Shown piece after piece: positions 1 to 10,300 of a stretch of DNA of 64,000 nt. The notes beneath the pieces are model-generated. The model was not told the origin of the DNA, searched no databases, and worked only from the letters and a program-made list of their open reading frames with translations. Every line of letters starts with the position of its first letter. Within the stretch, counting starts at the first letter, position 1. This DNA comes from Sphingobacterium sp. UBA5670. Its GTDB lineage: Bacteria; Bacteroidota; Bacteroidia; Sphingobacteriales; Sphingobacteriaceae. The stretch covers positions 220,020 to 284,019 of the forward strand of contig NZ_DIIM01000002.1 in NCBI RefSeq assembly GCF_002420705.1. Reading direction: 5' to 3'. Both the position numbers and the translations under genes were made by a program.

Positions 1-15
1 AGCCTTTTTTGTTAG

Positions 16-1548
16 TTAGTATTCAGAATTATAAGCGAGTGCTATCCGGACAAACGGATAATCTTTATTTACATTGTTATGGTCTCGGTAATGACCTTCC
101 AACCTGAAGTAGCCGGAGTAAAGGTTGACACCAAAGTTTTTCCAGATACGCATGGAAGCGCTCGTGGATGCCGTATGTAGAAAATGGTGGGACTTGTTGC
201 CACTGATTGTTACAAAATACCCTCCACGATAGTCTACACCAAATTTAAAGCGGTTTAATGTGCTCAAAGTGGCTGAAGCCCGAACATCCGCTCCGGGGCC
301 ATAGTCATATGTACGGCTTTCACCAAAATGGAGATAGGGATCGGGTACAGCGGCCAATACCACCGGGCCACCACCAAAAATCGTTGTCAGCTTGGTACGG
401 CTTCCGATATTGAAATTGGAAAAGACATTATAGTTGATACTCTGCGATCCATAGTAAAAAGCTTCATTGCGTAAGAAGTCGAAATGAGCAGACACGATGC
501 CACGGTGGCGTCCTGTTAAATTAGATAGAATACGGTTGCCATATAGCGAAGCATAGACATTGACCGCATTGACGATGGAACTGTCGTCTGATCCAAGTTC
601 GAGGTTGAGGAAGAAGTCATCAAATGGTTTCTTTTTGTCCAAATCATCGTTGGTATAAATCAATTTGATTCGTGCATATATGTCATTTTTTCCTTTATTT
701 AAGATGTCGTGTTCCTTGGCGTCAAAGCGTCTTAACCCTAATTCAACTTCGGTGTGCACCAATGAACTATCGATAACGGCACCTTTGACCTTATCCCCCC
801 ATCGTCCATCGAGAAGCCGGTTGAGTCCATTTATCGGATTGATCAGCATGGCCAATAGCTCTTTTTTATTGCGCTGCCCTTTGCTCACACTCGGACGGGA
901 GAGAACATGATGCGATAGCCTATGGGTCATTTCACCTAAAATTGTACCGCCAAAGCTTGTGTTGATGATATCATTGATGGAAGGCGGTTCTGTTTCACCT
1001 GCAGTTTCCCAGATATAGCTACCTGCAACGGTTGCCGCTGTTGATTGCAGAAAACTATAGTTGTTGGATCGGAACGAATTGAAATAAAACTGACCGTGAT
1101 AAGGATGCGCCATTTGGTTTGTGGCAAAAAGATTGTCGTCCCAGGTCCAGGCTGATAACTTTAAATGGCTAAAAAAGTTTTTAAAAGAAATATGGGAAAC
1201 AGGGTCTTTTCGGATGAAGTAATTGACTGAGGCTGGAATGGCCTGGATGGAAAACCATTCAATTCCCGCTCTTAAGAAGTTCTTTTTTTGGTAGTCGAAT
1301 AGGCTGTCTGTCTGTTTGACATTGATATGGTGCTTGTTCGATGCTTGGGCTTGTCCGTAGTGGGGCAGCATATATTTTTCGGCAGGTTTCGATCGAAATA
1401 GGCTATCTGAAGTCTTTAGCGAATCGCTATCTAGAAGGACTGCGGCCCTACCGTTCCCAACATACCCTAGCTGTACAAGAAACAAACAGGCAAATAAAAA
1501 GAGGCTATGATGATGTGGGATAATGCGTTTTTTGATCGAAATGAACAT
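16..1548 (-). CDS. DUF3943 outer-membrane protein
   Basis: A 510-residue exported protein of unknown function. The N-terminus is basic and then hydrophobic (about residues 15-35), fitting a signal peptide. The middle part (about 110-215) carries the features I associate with DUF3943 proteins: a W-D-D-N-L-F-A-T-N-Q stretch, HPYHG, a WE pair in an acidic stretch, and a GE..HR motif. The second half is rich in alternating aromatic/polar segments ending in Tyr, which suggests a beta-barrel in the outer membrane. It is divergent from the SulP gene with only about 100 bp between them. Family assignment is by motif memory; no substrate can be inferred. Confidence 0.8.
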   Translation of the reverse strand: MFISIKKRIIPHHHSLFLFACLFLVQLGYVGNGRAAVLLDSDSLKTSDSLFRSKPAEKYMLPHYGQAQASNKHHINVKQTDSLFDYQKKNFLRAGIEWFSIQAIPASVNYFIRKDPVSHISFKNFFSHLKLSAWTWDDNLFATNQMAHPYHGQFYFNSFRSNNYSFLQSTAATVAGSYIWETAGETEPPSINDIINTSFGGTILGEMTHRLSHHVLSRPSVSKGQRNKKELLAMLINPINGLNRLLDGRWGDKVKGAVIDSSLVHTEVELGLRRFDAKEHDILNKGKNDIYARIKLIYTNDDLDKKKPFDDFFLNLELGSDDSSIVNAVNVYASLYGNRILSNLTGRHRGIVSAHFDFLRNEAFYYGSQSINYNVFSNFNIGSRTKLTTIFGGGPVVLAAVPDPYLHFGESRTYDYGPGADVRASATLSTLNRFKFGVDYRGGYFVTISGNKSHHFLHTASTSASMRIWKNFGVNLYSGYFRLEGHYRDHNNVNKDYPFVRIALAYNSEY

Positions 1549-1579
1549 ACTGTTTTGCGATAAAATTTGTAAAGAATAA

Positions 1580-1587
1580 CAAATATA
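1580..1587 (-). promoter_or_regulatory. -7 box for DUF3943 gene
   Basis: On the minus strand this reads TATATTTG, a full match to the Bacteroidota -7 consensus TAnnTTTG, 32 bp upstream of the ATG at 1548. No clear -33 TTG was found at the usual spacing. Confidence 0.45.
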
Positions 1588-1611
1588 GGCTAAAAGTGTT
1601 TGTGTGATTAG

Positions 1612-1619
1612 TACCTTTG
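1612..1619 (+). promoter_or_regulatory. -7 box for SulP gene
   Basis: TACCTTTG matches the Bacteroidota -7 consensus TAnnTTTG and lies 31 bp before the ATG at 1651. A -33 element at normal spacing is not evident. It faces the opposite -7 box at 1580-1587, so this intergenic region is a divergent promoter. Confidence 0.45.
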
Positions 1620-1650
1620 CTGCACTTTATCGCGTTCAAGTAATTTCGAA

Positions 1651-3183
1651 ATGAACAACACTTTTGACATATTCAATATAAAATCGGTTAATCTTAAAAA
1701 CGAATTGTTTGCGGGATTAACGGTTGCGATGACCATGATTCCAGAATCGCTTTCGTTTGCGATCTTGGCTGGGCTGCCACCATTGACAGGGCTTTATGCT
1801 GCATTTTTAATGGGTTTGGTTACTTCCGTTCTGGGCGGTAGGCCTGGAATGGTCTCCGGCGGTGCAGGAGCCACAGTGGTAGTTTTGATGGCACTTGCAG
1901 CAAGCCATGGAATCGATTATCTTTTTGCTGCAGTTGTATTGGCAGGCCTCTTACAATTTTTGGTTGGACTTTTTAAATGGGGTAAATTTGTGCGCTTAAT
2001 TCCTCAGCCTGTAATGTATGGCTTTTTAAATGGATTGGCCATCATCATATTTATGGCTCAGGTCGTTCAATTTAAGGTGAATACCGGACAGGGAATGGAA
2101 TGGATGTCGGGAACGACTTTGTACATCATGGGTGGACTGACTTTGTTGACGATGCTGATTGTGATCGGATTTCCACGTATCACAAAGGCCGTCCCCGCCT
2201 CTTTGGTAGCCATTTTGATCGTGTTTGGTTTAGTATCGCTATTGGGTATTCCAACGAAGAAAGTCGTAGATATTGCGTCTGTCAGTGGAACTTTACCGCG
2301 TTTACATGTGCCTATGGTTCCTTGGAATTGGGAAACATTGCAGCTGATTTTTCCGTATTCCTTGGTGATGGCAGGAGTGGGACTTGTGGAGTCGCTTTTG
2401 ACACTTAATATGGTCGATGAAATTACGGCGACTAAAGGAAATGCGAACCGTGAATCCATGGCACAAGGTGTAGCAAATACAATCAATGGCTTCTTTGGTG
2501 GAATGGGTGGATGTGCCATGGTGGCCCAAACACTCGTTAATTTAAACGCTGGTGCGCGGACAAGACTCTCCTCGTTTATTGGTGCAATAACAATCCTTTT
2601 GATTATTTTGGTTGGAGCACCCTTTATAGAGCAGATTCCAATGGCTGCGCTGGTAGGTGTGATGATGATGGTGGCGATCGGAACTTTTCAATGGGTGAGC
2701 TTACGTATTGTCAATAAATTTCCGAAATCGGATATTTTTGTTGGGATGCTTGTCGCAGGAATTACGGTTATTCTCCATAATTTGGCGCTTGCGGTGCTTA
2801 TTGGTGTGGTAATAGCTGCACTTGTATTTGCATGGGATAATGCAAAGCGTATTCGGGCAAGAAAATATATGGATTCCGACGGTGTTAAGCATTATGAAAT
2901 CTACGGCCCGCTTTTCTTCGGCTCCACAGCTAATTTTTTGGATAAATTTGATGTTTTAGAAGACCCCGAACGGGTTATTTTAGATTTTAAGGAAAGCCGG
3001 GTCGCAGATATGTCTGCTGTGGATGCGCTTAACAAAATTACCGAGCGCTATGCTGCACAAGGGAAGAAAATAGAACTTTGGCATCTCAGTGAGGACTGTC
3101 GCTCCTTGTTGAAAAATGCCGCGGGTATTGTGGTGGTCAATATCATGGAAGATCCAACCTATCAGGTCATGCCTCGGGCATAG
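1651..3183 (+). CDS. SulP family inorganic anion transporter
   Basis: A 510-residue inner-membrane transporter of the SLC26/SulP family, which moves sulfate, bicarbonate or related anions. The first ~400 residues form many hydrophobic helices, beginning with the family-typical AGLTVAMTMIPES and a PPLTGLYAAF stretch; the C-terminal ~100 residues (from about 405) form a soluble STAS domain (VILDFKESRVADMSAVDAL). Length is normal for a bacterial SulP. It ends 4 bp before the convergent methyltransferase gene, leaving no room for a separate terminator. Substrate cannot be read from sequence; no carbonic anhydrase or sulfate assimilation gene is adjacent. Confidence 0.93.
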   Translation: MNNTFDIFNIKSVNLKNELFAGLTVAMTMIPESLSFAILAGLPPLTGLYAAFLMGLVTSVLGGRPGMVSGGAGATVVVLMALAASHGIDYLFAAVVLAGLLQFLVGLFKWGKFVRLIPQPVMYGFLNGLAIIIFMAQVVQFKVNTGQGMEWMSGTTLYIMGGLTLLTMLIVIGFPRITKAVPASLVAILIVFGLVSLLGIPTKKVVDIASVSGTLPRLHVPMVPWNWETLQLIFPYSLVMAGVGLVESLLTLNMVDEITATKGNANRESMAQGVANTINGFFGGMGGCAMVAQTLVNLNAGARTRLSSFIGAITILLIILVGAPFIEQIPMAALVGVMMMVAIGTFQWVSLRIVNKFPKSDIFVGMLVAGITVILHNLALAVLIGVVIAALVFAWDNAKRIRARKYMDSDGVKHYEIYGPLFFGSTANFLDKFDVLEDPERVILDFKESRVADMSAVDALNKITERYAAQGKKIELWHLSEDCRSLLKNAAGIVVVNIMEDPTYQVMPRA

Positions 3184-3187
3184 GCTG

Positions 3188-3775
3188 CTATTTTTTCCGT
3201 AGTTCAAAAAATAGTTCGTTCCCTTGTCTCTGTGGAATGCTATTGGTAGAATCTGTCAACTGTAAAATGTCAAACTGAGATTCGAATAGCTGCTGATATT
3301 CCGCTTGATTTCCACCGAAAGGAGGCCCCTGTTGAGCGAACTCCCGTTTAAATAATAATCCTGTAAGGATACCATTAGGCTTAAGCAGGGTGTGCATTTG
3401 CTGTACATAGTGATTGCGTAATGCCGGATTTAGGGCGCAAAAAAAGGTCTGTTCAATAATGTAGTCATATTGGCCCTGGTGCTGAAAGAAATCTTGACAT
3501 ACAATTTGGATATGCGGGTTACCAGCAAATTCTTTGCTGACTTTTTCAACCAAGCTCGGGGCAATATCAAGTAACGTAATTTGACTGAATCCTTTACCGA
3601 GAAGAGCCTTCGCCTCATGGGCGTTTCCACAGCCGGGAATTAAAATAGACGCATTTTTGACAATGGATTCTTCAGCGTAGCTCACGATAGCAGGAGCTGG
3701 ATAGCCAATATCCCAACCCGTTTCTTTGTTTTTATAACGATTATCCCAATAGTTTCCATCCAGTGAAGAATTCAT
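3188..3775 (-). CDS. TPMT-like SAM-dependent methyltransferase
   Basis: A 195-residue cytoplasmic class I methyltransferase resembling the thiopurine S-methyltransferase (TPMT) family. Visible marks are an N-terminal YWDNRY...TGWDIGYPAP stretch, the SAM-binding glycine loop ILIPGCGNAHEA near residue 45, and a central EQTFFCAL motif common in this family. Such enzymes methylate sulfur, selenium or halide nucleophiles; the natural substrate here is unknown. It is convergent with the SulP gene and is followed upstream by a long gap. Confidence 0.85.
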   Translation of the reverse strand: MNSSLDGNYWDNRYKNKETGWDIGYPAPAIVSYAEESIVKNASILIPGCGNAHEAKALLGKGFSQITLLDIAPSLVEKVSKEFAGNPHIQIVCQDFFQHQGQYDYIIEQTFFCALNPALRNHYVQQMHTLLKPNGILTGLLFKREFAQQGPPFGGNQAEYQQLFESQFDILQLTDSTNSIPQRQGNELFFELRKK

Positions 3776-4153
3776 ATCAATCTTTTTATTCGATGTCAGT
3801 TGGCAATTTACTTAAATATTACGTCAAAACAAGTTCAATTTTGATATTAAGGATAACCGTGATTTAGTAAAATTTTAGACGATATAAGAAATTTAATGAA
3901 TGCTTTTATTATTTGTAGTTGATCATAATTATTTGATTAAATAGTTATTTTTGCGGCTGGTATCCAAATCTAAGCAGATTTCCTAAATCCATGGTTTAAT
4001 AGCGTGCTGTTGAAGATATGAACTTTGCTGTCAGATTTTAGTGGTGAAAGGTGTTGTAGGTCAGGTAGTTATTGAAATTAGGTTGGATGCCATACGATAT
4101 TAAAATTTATAGCGTTCAAATAGTTTAGCAGGGACAATACCCTGATGTTTTAA
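3776..4153. other. Intergenic gap
   Basis: 378 bp without a convincing gene. It is AT-rich. The only recognisable element is TATTTTTG at 3946-3953 (plus strand), a match to the Bacteroidota -7 consensus, which could drive the small membrane protein at 4154 with a leader of about 190 nt. Confidence 0.5.
3946..3953 (+). promoter_or_regulatory. Candidate -7 box
   Basis: TATTTTTG matches TAnnTTTG. If used, it gives the downstream gene at 4154 a leader near 190 nt. No -33 TTG at 19-21 nt spacing is present, so this is tentative. Confidence 0.3.
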
Positions 4154-4612
4154 ATGAATTATATTAAAGTAGTCTTATTTATTGTTTTATTTCTAATTGT
4201 TGGTCTTGCCTACGCTAATCAAGATTGGAACGGTTTGGAGGAAGCGCATCAATATATCGGTTATTTGTTGTTATCCATATATTTAACGGGCTCAACTCTA
4301 TTTGTGTATAGACCTCTTAAAGGGGATAGAAAATTAAAACGACATTTTTTTATCCGGTTTTCTGTGGTGTGTATCGCCTTCCTGCTACTTATTGCCCCAT
4401 ATGTGATCCTTAAGCAACAAAATGATGGTTTAGGTGCCGGATATTTACTCTATTTTATGACAGTCAGTCTTGCGGTACCGCTGTCGATTTATGCCTTTAT
4501 AGAAATCATATGGTTATATACGCAAAAGAAATATCCGCAAATAGGTGTTAATCTACTACTTGTTGGCTATATCTACTGCCTTTTTCTATTTAGTGGCTTA
4601 TTTGGATATTAA
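4154..4612 (+). CDS. Small integral membrane protein, unknown
   Basis: A 152-residue protein with about four to five hydrophobic helices (near residues 5-22, 32-52, 70-86, 96-118 and 130-150), so an inner-membrane protein. I recognise no family. It stands alone between the methyltransferase (opposite strand) and glgC, with gaps of roughly 250-380 bp on either side. The reading frame is clean, with a plausible ATG and alternating hydrophobic/polar helices, which supports a real gene. No function can be assigned. Confidence 0.7.
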   Translation: MNYIKVVLFIVLFLIVGLAYANQDWNGLEEAHQYIGYLLLSIYLTGSTLFVYRPLKGDRKLKRHFFIRFSVVCIAFLLLIAPYVILKQQNDGLGAGYLLYFMTVSLAVPLSIYAFIEIIWLYTQKKYPQIGVNLLLVGYIYCLFLFSGLFGY

Positions 4613-4863
4613 ATCTATTGGAGATACTGGCTTGTAATCATCGTCTTTTAATCGGTTAAAGTTAAGACTGTTGCTGTTCGTTTTTCGGGAATTACTTTTA
4701 TTGTAAGACGAATCATTAATCAAAATAGGTATTTGCTTCTTATCAGGAAAATTGCTAATTTAATAAGGATTCTTAAGCCTGAATTTAAAGGATCCCAAGC
4801 GTAAACCTGATCAGGTCCTTATTCTTGAAGATAATATTTTATAACCAATTAATGGATTGAGGT

Positions 4864-6135
4864 ATGATACACAAAGTAGTTTCCCTTGTATTGGGAGGAG
4901 GTCGAGGGTCGCGCCTTTTCCCATTGACACAACAACGTTCGAAACCAGCAGTTCCTATAGCTGGAAAATATCGGTTGGTAGATATACCGATTTCGAACTG
5001 TTTGAATTCTGGCTATAACAAGATCTTCGTATTAACGCAGTTCAATTCAGCCTCTTTAAACACACACATTAAAAATTCTTACAATTTTAGCATTTTTAGC
5101 AAGGGCTTTGTTGACATTCTGGCTGCGGAACAGACAAATGAAGGCGATCGTTGGTTTGAAGGAACAGCCGATGCTGTCCGACGTACACAGAAACATCTGC
5201 TTAATGTAGATTATGATTACATTTTGGTGTTATCTGGCGATCAGCTTTATCAGATGGATTATTCAAAGCTTATTGATTTCCATGTAGACAATGGTGGGGA
5301 TGTTACCATTGCAACCATACCCGTGAATGGCAAAGATGCTACTGGATTTGGTATTTTAAAAGCCAATGAAGCCAACGAAATTACAGCCTTTGTCGAAAAA
5401 CCCGATAAAGAAGAAGTGTTAAATTGGACTTCTGAAGTCTCAGAAGGTCTCAACAAACAGGGAAGGCATTATTTGGCATCCATGGGGATTTATGTTTTTT
5501 CAAAAAACATATTGCGTAACCTTCTAATTGCAAATCCAGGAATGGATTTTGGTAAGGAAATTATACCCGATGCTATTGAAGCCCTTCGGGTGTTGAGTTA
5601 TCAATTTGATGGCTATTGGACCGATATTGGAACTATTAAATCTTTTTTTGATGCGAATATTGGATTAACCGATGATATTCCGGATTTCAATTTGTTTAAT
5701 GAGACAGTGTATACACGGGCGCGAATGCTTCCGCCTTCCAAAATTTCGGGAACGACCTTAAATAATACAGTGATTGCCGATGGTTGTATCTTAAATGGAG
5801 ATAAACTGGAACGATCTGTAATTGGGATCCGTTCCCGCATTGGAGAAGGAACGGTTATTAAATCGACCTACATGATGGGGACAGATTACTATGAGCAATT
5901 GGAAGAGGTACTTGAACTGGGAAATACACAGAAGCCACCACCGGTAGGTGTTGGAAAACGTTGTTATATTGAGAATGCAATCCTGGATAAGAACTGTCGT
6001 ATCGGAGACGATGTTCGCATCATTGGTGGGCCAGGTCTGAATGATGGCGACTTTGAGACCCACATGATATGTGATGGTATCGTAGTTGTGAAAAAAGATG
6101 CGGTCATTGCCAACGGCGTTACGATAGGATTTTGA
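4864..6135 (+). CDS. glgC: Glucose-1-phosphate adenylyltransferase
   Basis: A 423-residue ADP-glucose pyrophosphorylase, which makes ADP-glucose from ATP and glucose-1-phosphate for glycogen synthesis. The N-terminal nucleotidyltransferase shows GGGRGSRLFPLT (11-22), KPAVP (27-31) and FNSASLN; the C-terminal part has hexapeptide-like repeats of a left-handed beta-helix. The LTQFNSASLN and SNCLNSG signatures resemble cyanobacterial and plant enzymes more than the E. coli type. No other glycogen gene adjoins it. It is followed by a strong terminator hairpin. Confidence 0.95.
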   Translation: MIHKVVSLVLGGGRGSRLFPLTQQRSKPAVPIAGKYRLVDIPISNCLNSGYNKIFVLTQFNSASLNTHIKNSYNFSIFSKGFVDILAAEQTNEGDRWFEGTADAVRRTQKHLLNVDYDYILVLSGDQLYQMDYSKLIDFHVDNGGDVTIATIPVNGKDATGFGILKANEANEITAFVEKPDKEEVLNWTSEVSEGLNKQGRHYLASMGIYVFSKNILRNLLIANPGMDFGKEIIPDAIEALRVLSYQFDGYWTDIGTIKSFFDANIGLTDDIPDFNLFNETVYTRARMLPPSKISGTTLNNTVIADGCILNGDKLERSVIGIRSRIGEGTVIKSTYMMGTDYYEQLEEVLELGNTQKPPPVGVGKRCYIENAILDKNCRIGDDVRIIGGPGLNDGDFETHMICDGIVVVKKDAVIANGVTIGF

Positions 6136-6156
6136 TTAGGAATAAATTTTAAACAG

Positions 6157-6199
6157 AAGTCCGCTGTTTATATAATACATGAAACAGCGGACTTTTTTG
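6157..6199 (+). terminator. Terminator after glgC
   Basis: A perfect 13-bp stem (6157-6169 with 6182-6194), 12-nt loop, followed by a run of six T. It sits 21 bp after the glgC stop. Confidence 0.9.
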
Positions 6200-6208
6200 T
6201 TATAGTAT

Positions 6209-6216
6209 TATCTTTG
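6209..6216 (+). promoter_or_regulatory. -7 box for PAP2 gene
   Basis: TATCTTTG matches the Bacteroidota -7 consensus and lies 22 bp before the ATG at 6239, directly after the glgC terminator. A conventional -33 element is not visible. Confidence 0.45.
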
Positions 6217-6238
6217 CAGCAATATAATAGCGGATAAA

Positions 6239-7015
6239 ATGCTCGATTACAAAAGATACATTGTTTTTTATTGCATCCTGGTTTTACTTTTTGTATTACC
6301 AGTTGCCTCATTTGCCCAAATTCTGTCGGAACAACCATCGGATTCGAGCGGTGGATCTCATTTTTTTAAGAAAATTCCTTACAAAGAATTGGCTGTTCCA
6401 GTGGGATTGATCACGTATGGTATCGTTGCCAAAGGAAATCCCTTTTTGAAAGGGATAGATGAAGACATTAGAGCCGAAGTTTCGAGAGGGAATAGCCGAA
6501 GAACTAAATTGGACGATTTCACCCGTTTTGCCGGAACTGCAGGAGTTTTTGTTTTGGATGCTGTTGGGGTGCCCGCCAAACATAACCTTAAACAACGCCT
6601 GTTTACGACAGCGGTTTCTAATATTATTATGACATCAACTGTAAAAATTATGAAATCCACCATTCCTGTTTGGCGTCCAGATAGTTCTGCAAACAACTCT
6701 TTCCCTTCCGGACATGCGGCAACCGCCTTTGTTGGTGCAGAATTGCTTTGGCAGGAATACAGGCAAGAGTCAATTTGGTACGGAATAGCGGGCTATGCTG
6801 TTGCCGCAGGTACCGGTTATTTACGGATGCATAACGATAAACATTGGTTCTCGGATATTGCGATGGGAGCAGGGGTCGGTATCTTGAGCACTAAAATTGC
6901 TTATTGGCTGTTACCTCTTGTCGACAGTCGACTACAAAATTCGAAAAAGAGCTATGTTGTACTACCCACGTATAACGGAAGACAGTTTTGTCTAAATGCC
7001 AGTTTACAATTTTAA
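6239..7015 (+). CDS. PAP2 family phosphatase
   Basis: A 258-residue type-2 phosphatidic acid phosphatase family protein, probably acting on a lipid phosphate or pyrophosphate outside the inner membrane. The three catalytic motifs are present: K..WRP (RP at 146-147), PSGH (156-159), and an R-x5-H-x3-D motif (R196, H202, D206). An N-terminal hydrophobic segment ending at SFAQ (about 27) looks like a signal peptide. It has fewer clear membrane helices than classical PAP2 enzymes, so a periplasmic soluble or peripherally bound form is possible. Monocistronic, with terminator before and hairpin after. Confidence 0.88.
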   Translation: MLDYKRYIVFYCILVLLFVLPVASFAQILSEQPSDSSGGSHFFKKIPYKELAVPVGLITYGIVAKGNPFLKGIDEDIRAEVSRGNSRRTKLDDFTRFAGTAGVFVLDAVGVPAKHNLKQRLFTTAVSNIIMTSTVKIMKSTIPVWRPDSSANNSFPSGHAATAFVGAELLWQEYRQESIWYGIAGYAVAAGTGYLRMHNDKHWFSDIAMGAGVGILSTKIAYWLLPLVDSRLQNSKKSYVVLPTYNGRQFCLNASLQF

Positions 7016-7380
7016 CGCCCTATTTAGGACTTCTTCAGAGATGGGATATTGACTCTTCCGAAAACATAAAGGTTTATAAAATATGACGATTACAGGGATT
7101 TAAATCCATTTTAAATCCCTGTAAAACCTACTTTTTAGGTACTCCACCTAAAGAATAAAATCGCTGTTTCTATAATTTTCATTGCATGTTCTAAGCGTGT
7201 AACGTTTCTGTGAATTTTAGATTAAAAAATCATGTTAATTTCGTTAATACGATTTTGTTTTCTAAATTTAATAGACAATCTAATCCACTTTTACTGTTTT
7301 TTATAAAAAGAAATCAGTGAAAATAAATAAACCAAAGTTGGACCTACAGGTTCTTTATTATTTTAAACCAATTTGTAATT
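7016..7380. other. Intergenic gap before susC
   Basis: 365 bp without a gene. It holds the 14-bp hairpin at 7091-7123 and an AT-rich leader before the SusC-like gene. I see no clear -7 consensus, and no anti-sigma/ECF sigma pair precedes the SusC gene. Confidence 0.5.
7091..7123. terminator. Hairpin after PAP2 gene
   Basis: A perfect 14-bp stem (7091-7104 with 7110-7123) around a 5-nt loop, 75 bp after the PAP2 stop. The T-run is weak on the plus strand (AAAACCTACTTTTT follows), so it may be a terminator or a processed 3' end. Confidence 0.6.
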
Positions 7381-10300
7381 ATGATGAGAAATTTTTTTCT
7401 TCATGGAAAGGCGAGACCCATTAGCCTTTTGGGACTCTGCCTGCTGTTTAATCAGCCTGATTCTTACGGGCTGAATCTGGAGCCGACTAATAATGCTATT
7501 GCAGCTCAAGATCAGATCACAGGAGGCGTTAAAGATGAGAAAGGGCAGGCATTAGCCGGCGCCACTATCACGGTCAAAGGAACATCCGTTCAAGCATCTT
7601 CCAATCAACAAGGAGTTTTTTCCATTCGGGCTAAGCGTGGTGACGTTTTAATTGTTAATTATCAGGGATTTGCAACGCAAGAGGTAGTCGTTTCCTCAAG
7701 CAGCGTCAATGTGGTCATGGTATCGAGTGACCAAGCACTCGAAGAAGTCGTAATCATTGGCTATGGCAAGCAGCGAAAAGGGAATATTACCGGCTCGGTC
7801 GCTACCGTAAATGCAGAGCAGTTAAAGAATATCCCCAGTTCAAATCTTTCCAATTCACTTGCCGGTAGGGCCGCAGGAGTCAATGTAACGAATACTTCGG
7901 GGATGGCGGGAGCATCGTCGAGCTTGCGTATTCGGGGGAGTTTTGCTGAACCGTTGTATGTAATTGATGGGATAGTCCGTGATAAAGCTGCGTTTGACGT
8001 GCTCGAAGCAAACGAAGTTGACCAAATGACTTTCTTAAAAGATGCGGCGACTGCGGCAGTATACGGTACGAGGGCAGGTAATGGGGTTGTTGTCGTAACG
8101 ACTAAAAAAGGTACAGCACAAGCACCGGTTTTTAATGTGCAAAGTAATTATACCTTCAATACGCCCACACAAGAGCTGCTTGCTAATTTAACGACTGCGC
8201 AAGATGAATTGACCTACCAAAACAGGGTCGCGGAATTTCGTGGTCTTTCTATACCAAATGGTCAAAAGGAGTTTGATTATTTTAAGGACAAAAATTATAA
8301 TGCCAATGATGTTATCTGGCGCAATCCATTTACGCATCGACAATCCATATCGGTCAATGGTGGCGGTGACAAAATTACGTATTATAGCTTGTTGAGCTAC
8401 CGTAAAGAAAATGGGTCTTATAAATCTTTGGACCATGAGAAGTTTAATCTGCGAAGCAATATCTCTGCCCAGATTACAGAGGATTTTAGCATGGATTTTA
8501 ATATTTCAGCTAATCAGACAAACTCGAAGCGCTTTTTTTGGCCATTTAGTACATCGTCCAATGATGATGATTTTGATGTATCCGATTTTTACCGCGTTAC
8601 ATTCAACTGGCCAAAAATGTATCCTTTTTACTTGAACGCAGATGGAACACCTAGCAATACACCAACGGCTTATCCTGTACAGACACCGATGGGAAGCTGG
8701 CAAGCGTGGAATGTCATTGATCAGGTCATCGGGGATCGTTATATTGACCGTAAAGTGCGACAGGTAAATCCAATTATGAGCTTAAACTTGAAGCTGGATA
8801 AATTGGTACAAGGTTTATCGACAAAAGTTGTGGGTAGTTATATTGCTGAAGATTATATGCGCAAGCGCTATATGAGTTTTCAGAAGAACTACACTTTTAC
8901 CTCCCTGAATCCGAATGACAACCGTTTTATACCGGCACCACCTTCGGAAGCCAATATCAATATTTTTACTTTTAGTCAGAGCCAGCCTTTTATGGACTAT
9001 AACCCACAGCGCTTGTGGCAATATCAGGTAAACTGGTTTTTAAATTACAATCGTAAGTTTGGTAAACATGCTGTGGACGGAACATTGGTTTATGAGCAGT
9101 CCAAGAAAGGAGGGACTTATGTCACTTCAAGGGCCGAAAATCCAATCACAGCCCTAGATCAGATGTTTATTTATCCTACCGATCGAAATTTTAGGTCAAC
9201 AACGGCCAATGAAACAATCGATTCACGGCGTGGTATCATTGGCCGTGCCAATTACAATTATGCCGATAAGTACATTGCTGAATTTTCTTTCCGCTACGAT
9301 GGATCACCTTTGTTTCCTAAAGATAAGCGTTGGGGCTTTTTCCCTTCTGTCTCGGCAGCCTGGCGTGTATCGGACGAGAACTTCTTTACGGATATAAAAA
9401 ATACGATATCGGACTTGAAATTCAGGGCCTCTTATGGTACAACGGGTAATGATTTGGATGTGAATGCCAATCGAATTGGTCAGTTTGGCTATCTGGAAAA
9501 ATATTACAGCTCTGGTGGTTATATGTTCGGAGATCGTTATTACAATGGTATTGCCTATGGTGCAACACCGACCCAGAACCTCACTTGGACGACTTCCAAA
9601 AGTGTCAATCTAGGTTTGGATTTTGGATTTGTCAATAACAAACTGACGGGTAGCCTTGATCTATTTTCACGTAAGGAAACAAATATTCTAGGGCCAAGAT
9701 CGTTGAAAGTTCCGGATAATTATGGTCGTGCACTTGCACCTGAAAACTATGCTGCAAGAAGTTATAAAGGCGGGGAGATTTCTTTGAACTGGAATGACAG
9801 GATTGGCGAGGTGACTTATGGGCTCAATGGAAATCTAGGCTATGCAAAAGATCGCTGGGATATTATTGACGAAGAACCAGCGTATGCTGCAGGCCAACCG
9901 CAGAACTTTCGCTCAAGGATTGGACGTCCAGAAAATAGAATTATAGGCTTAGAAGCGCTGGGTCTGGTGAGGACGCAGGCTGAAGCCGATGAGTTGAAGG
10001 CAAAGGGATTTAAAACTTACGGAAGAGATCCTTTTCCCGGGATGATCTTATATAAAGATATTCAGGGTGCGAACTACTCTGGCGGTCCGGATGGAAAAAT
10101 TGACGATAACGATATGCAGCTATTATCGGATAATAATTCTCCGCGGATCAATTATGGCTTTGGATTCAATGCAAGCTGGAGGGGTTTTTATGTTTCCGCC
10201 TTATTTCAGGGAGTTCTGGCCTATGATCGCATGATAAGCAACCAGGAAGGCGGCGGCATGCGTCAGCATGGCGATACCTTCCGGCCATATTATCCGATTT

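Noticed and set aside
2067..2519. Minus-strand ORF inside SulP gene
   Set aside because: Antisense shadow of a well-supported transporter; no domain or start signal.
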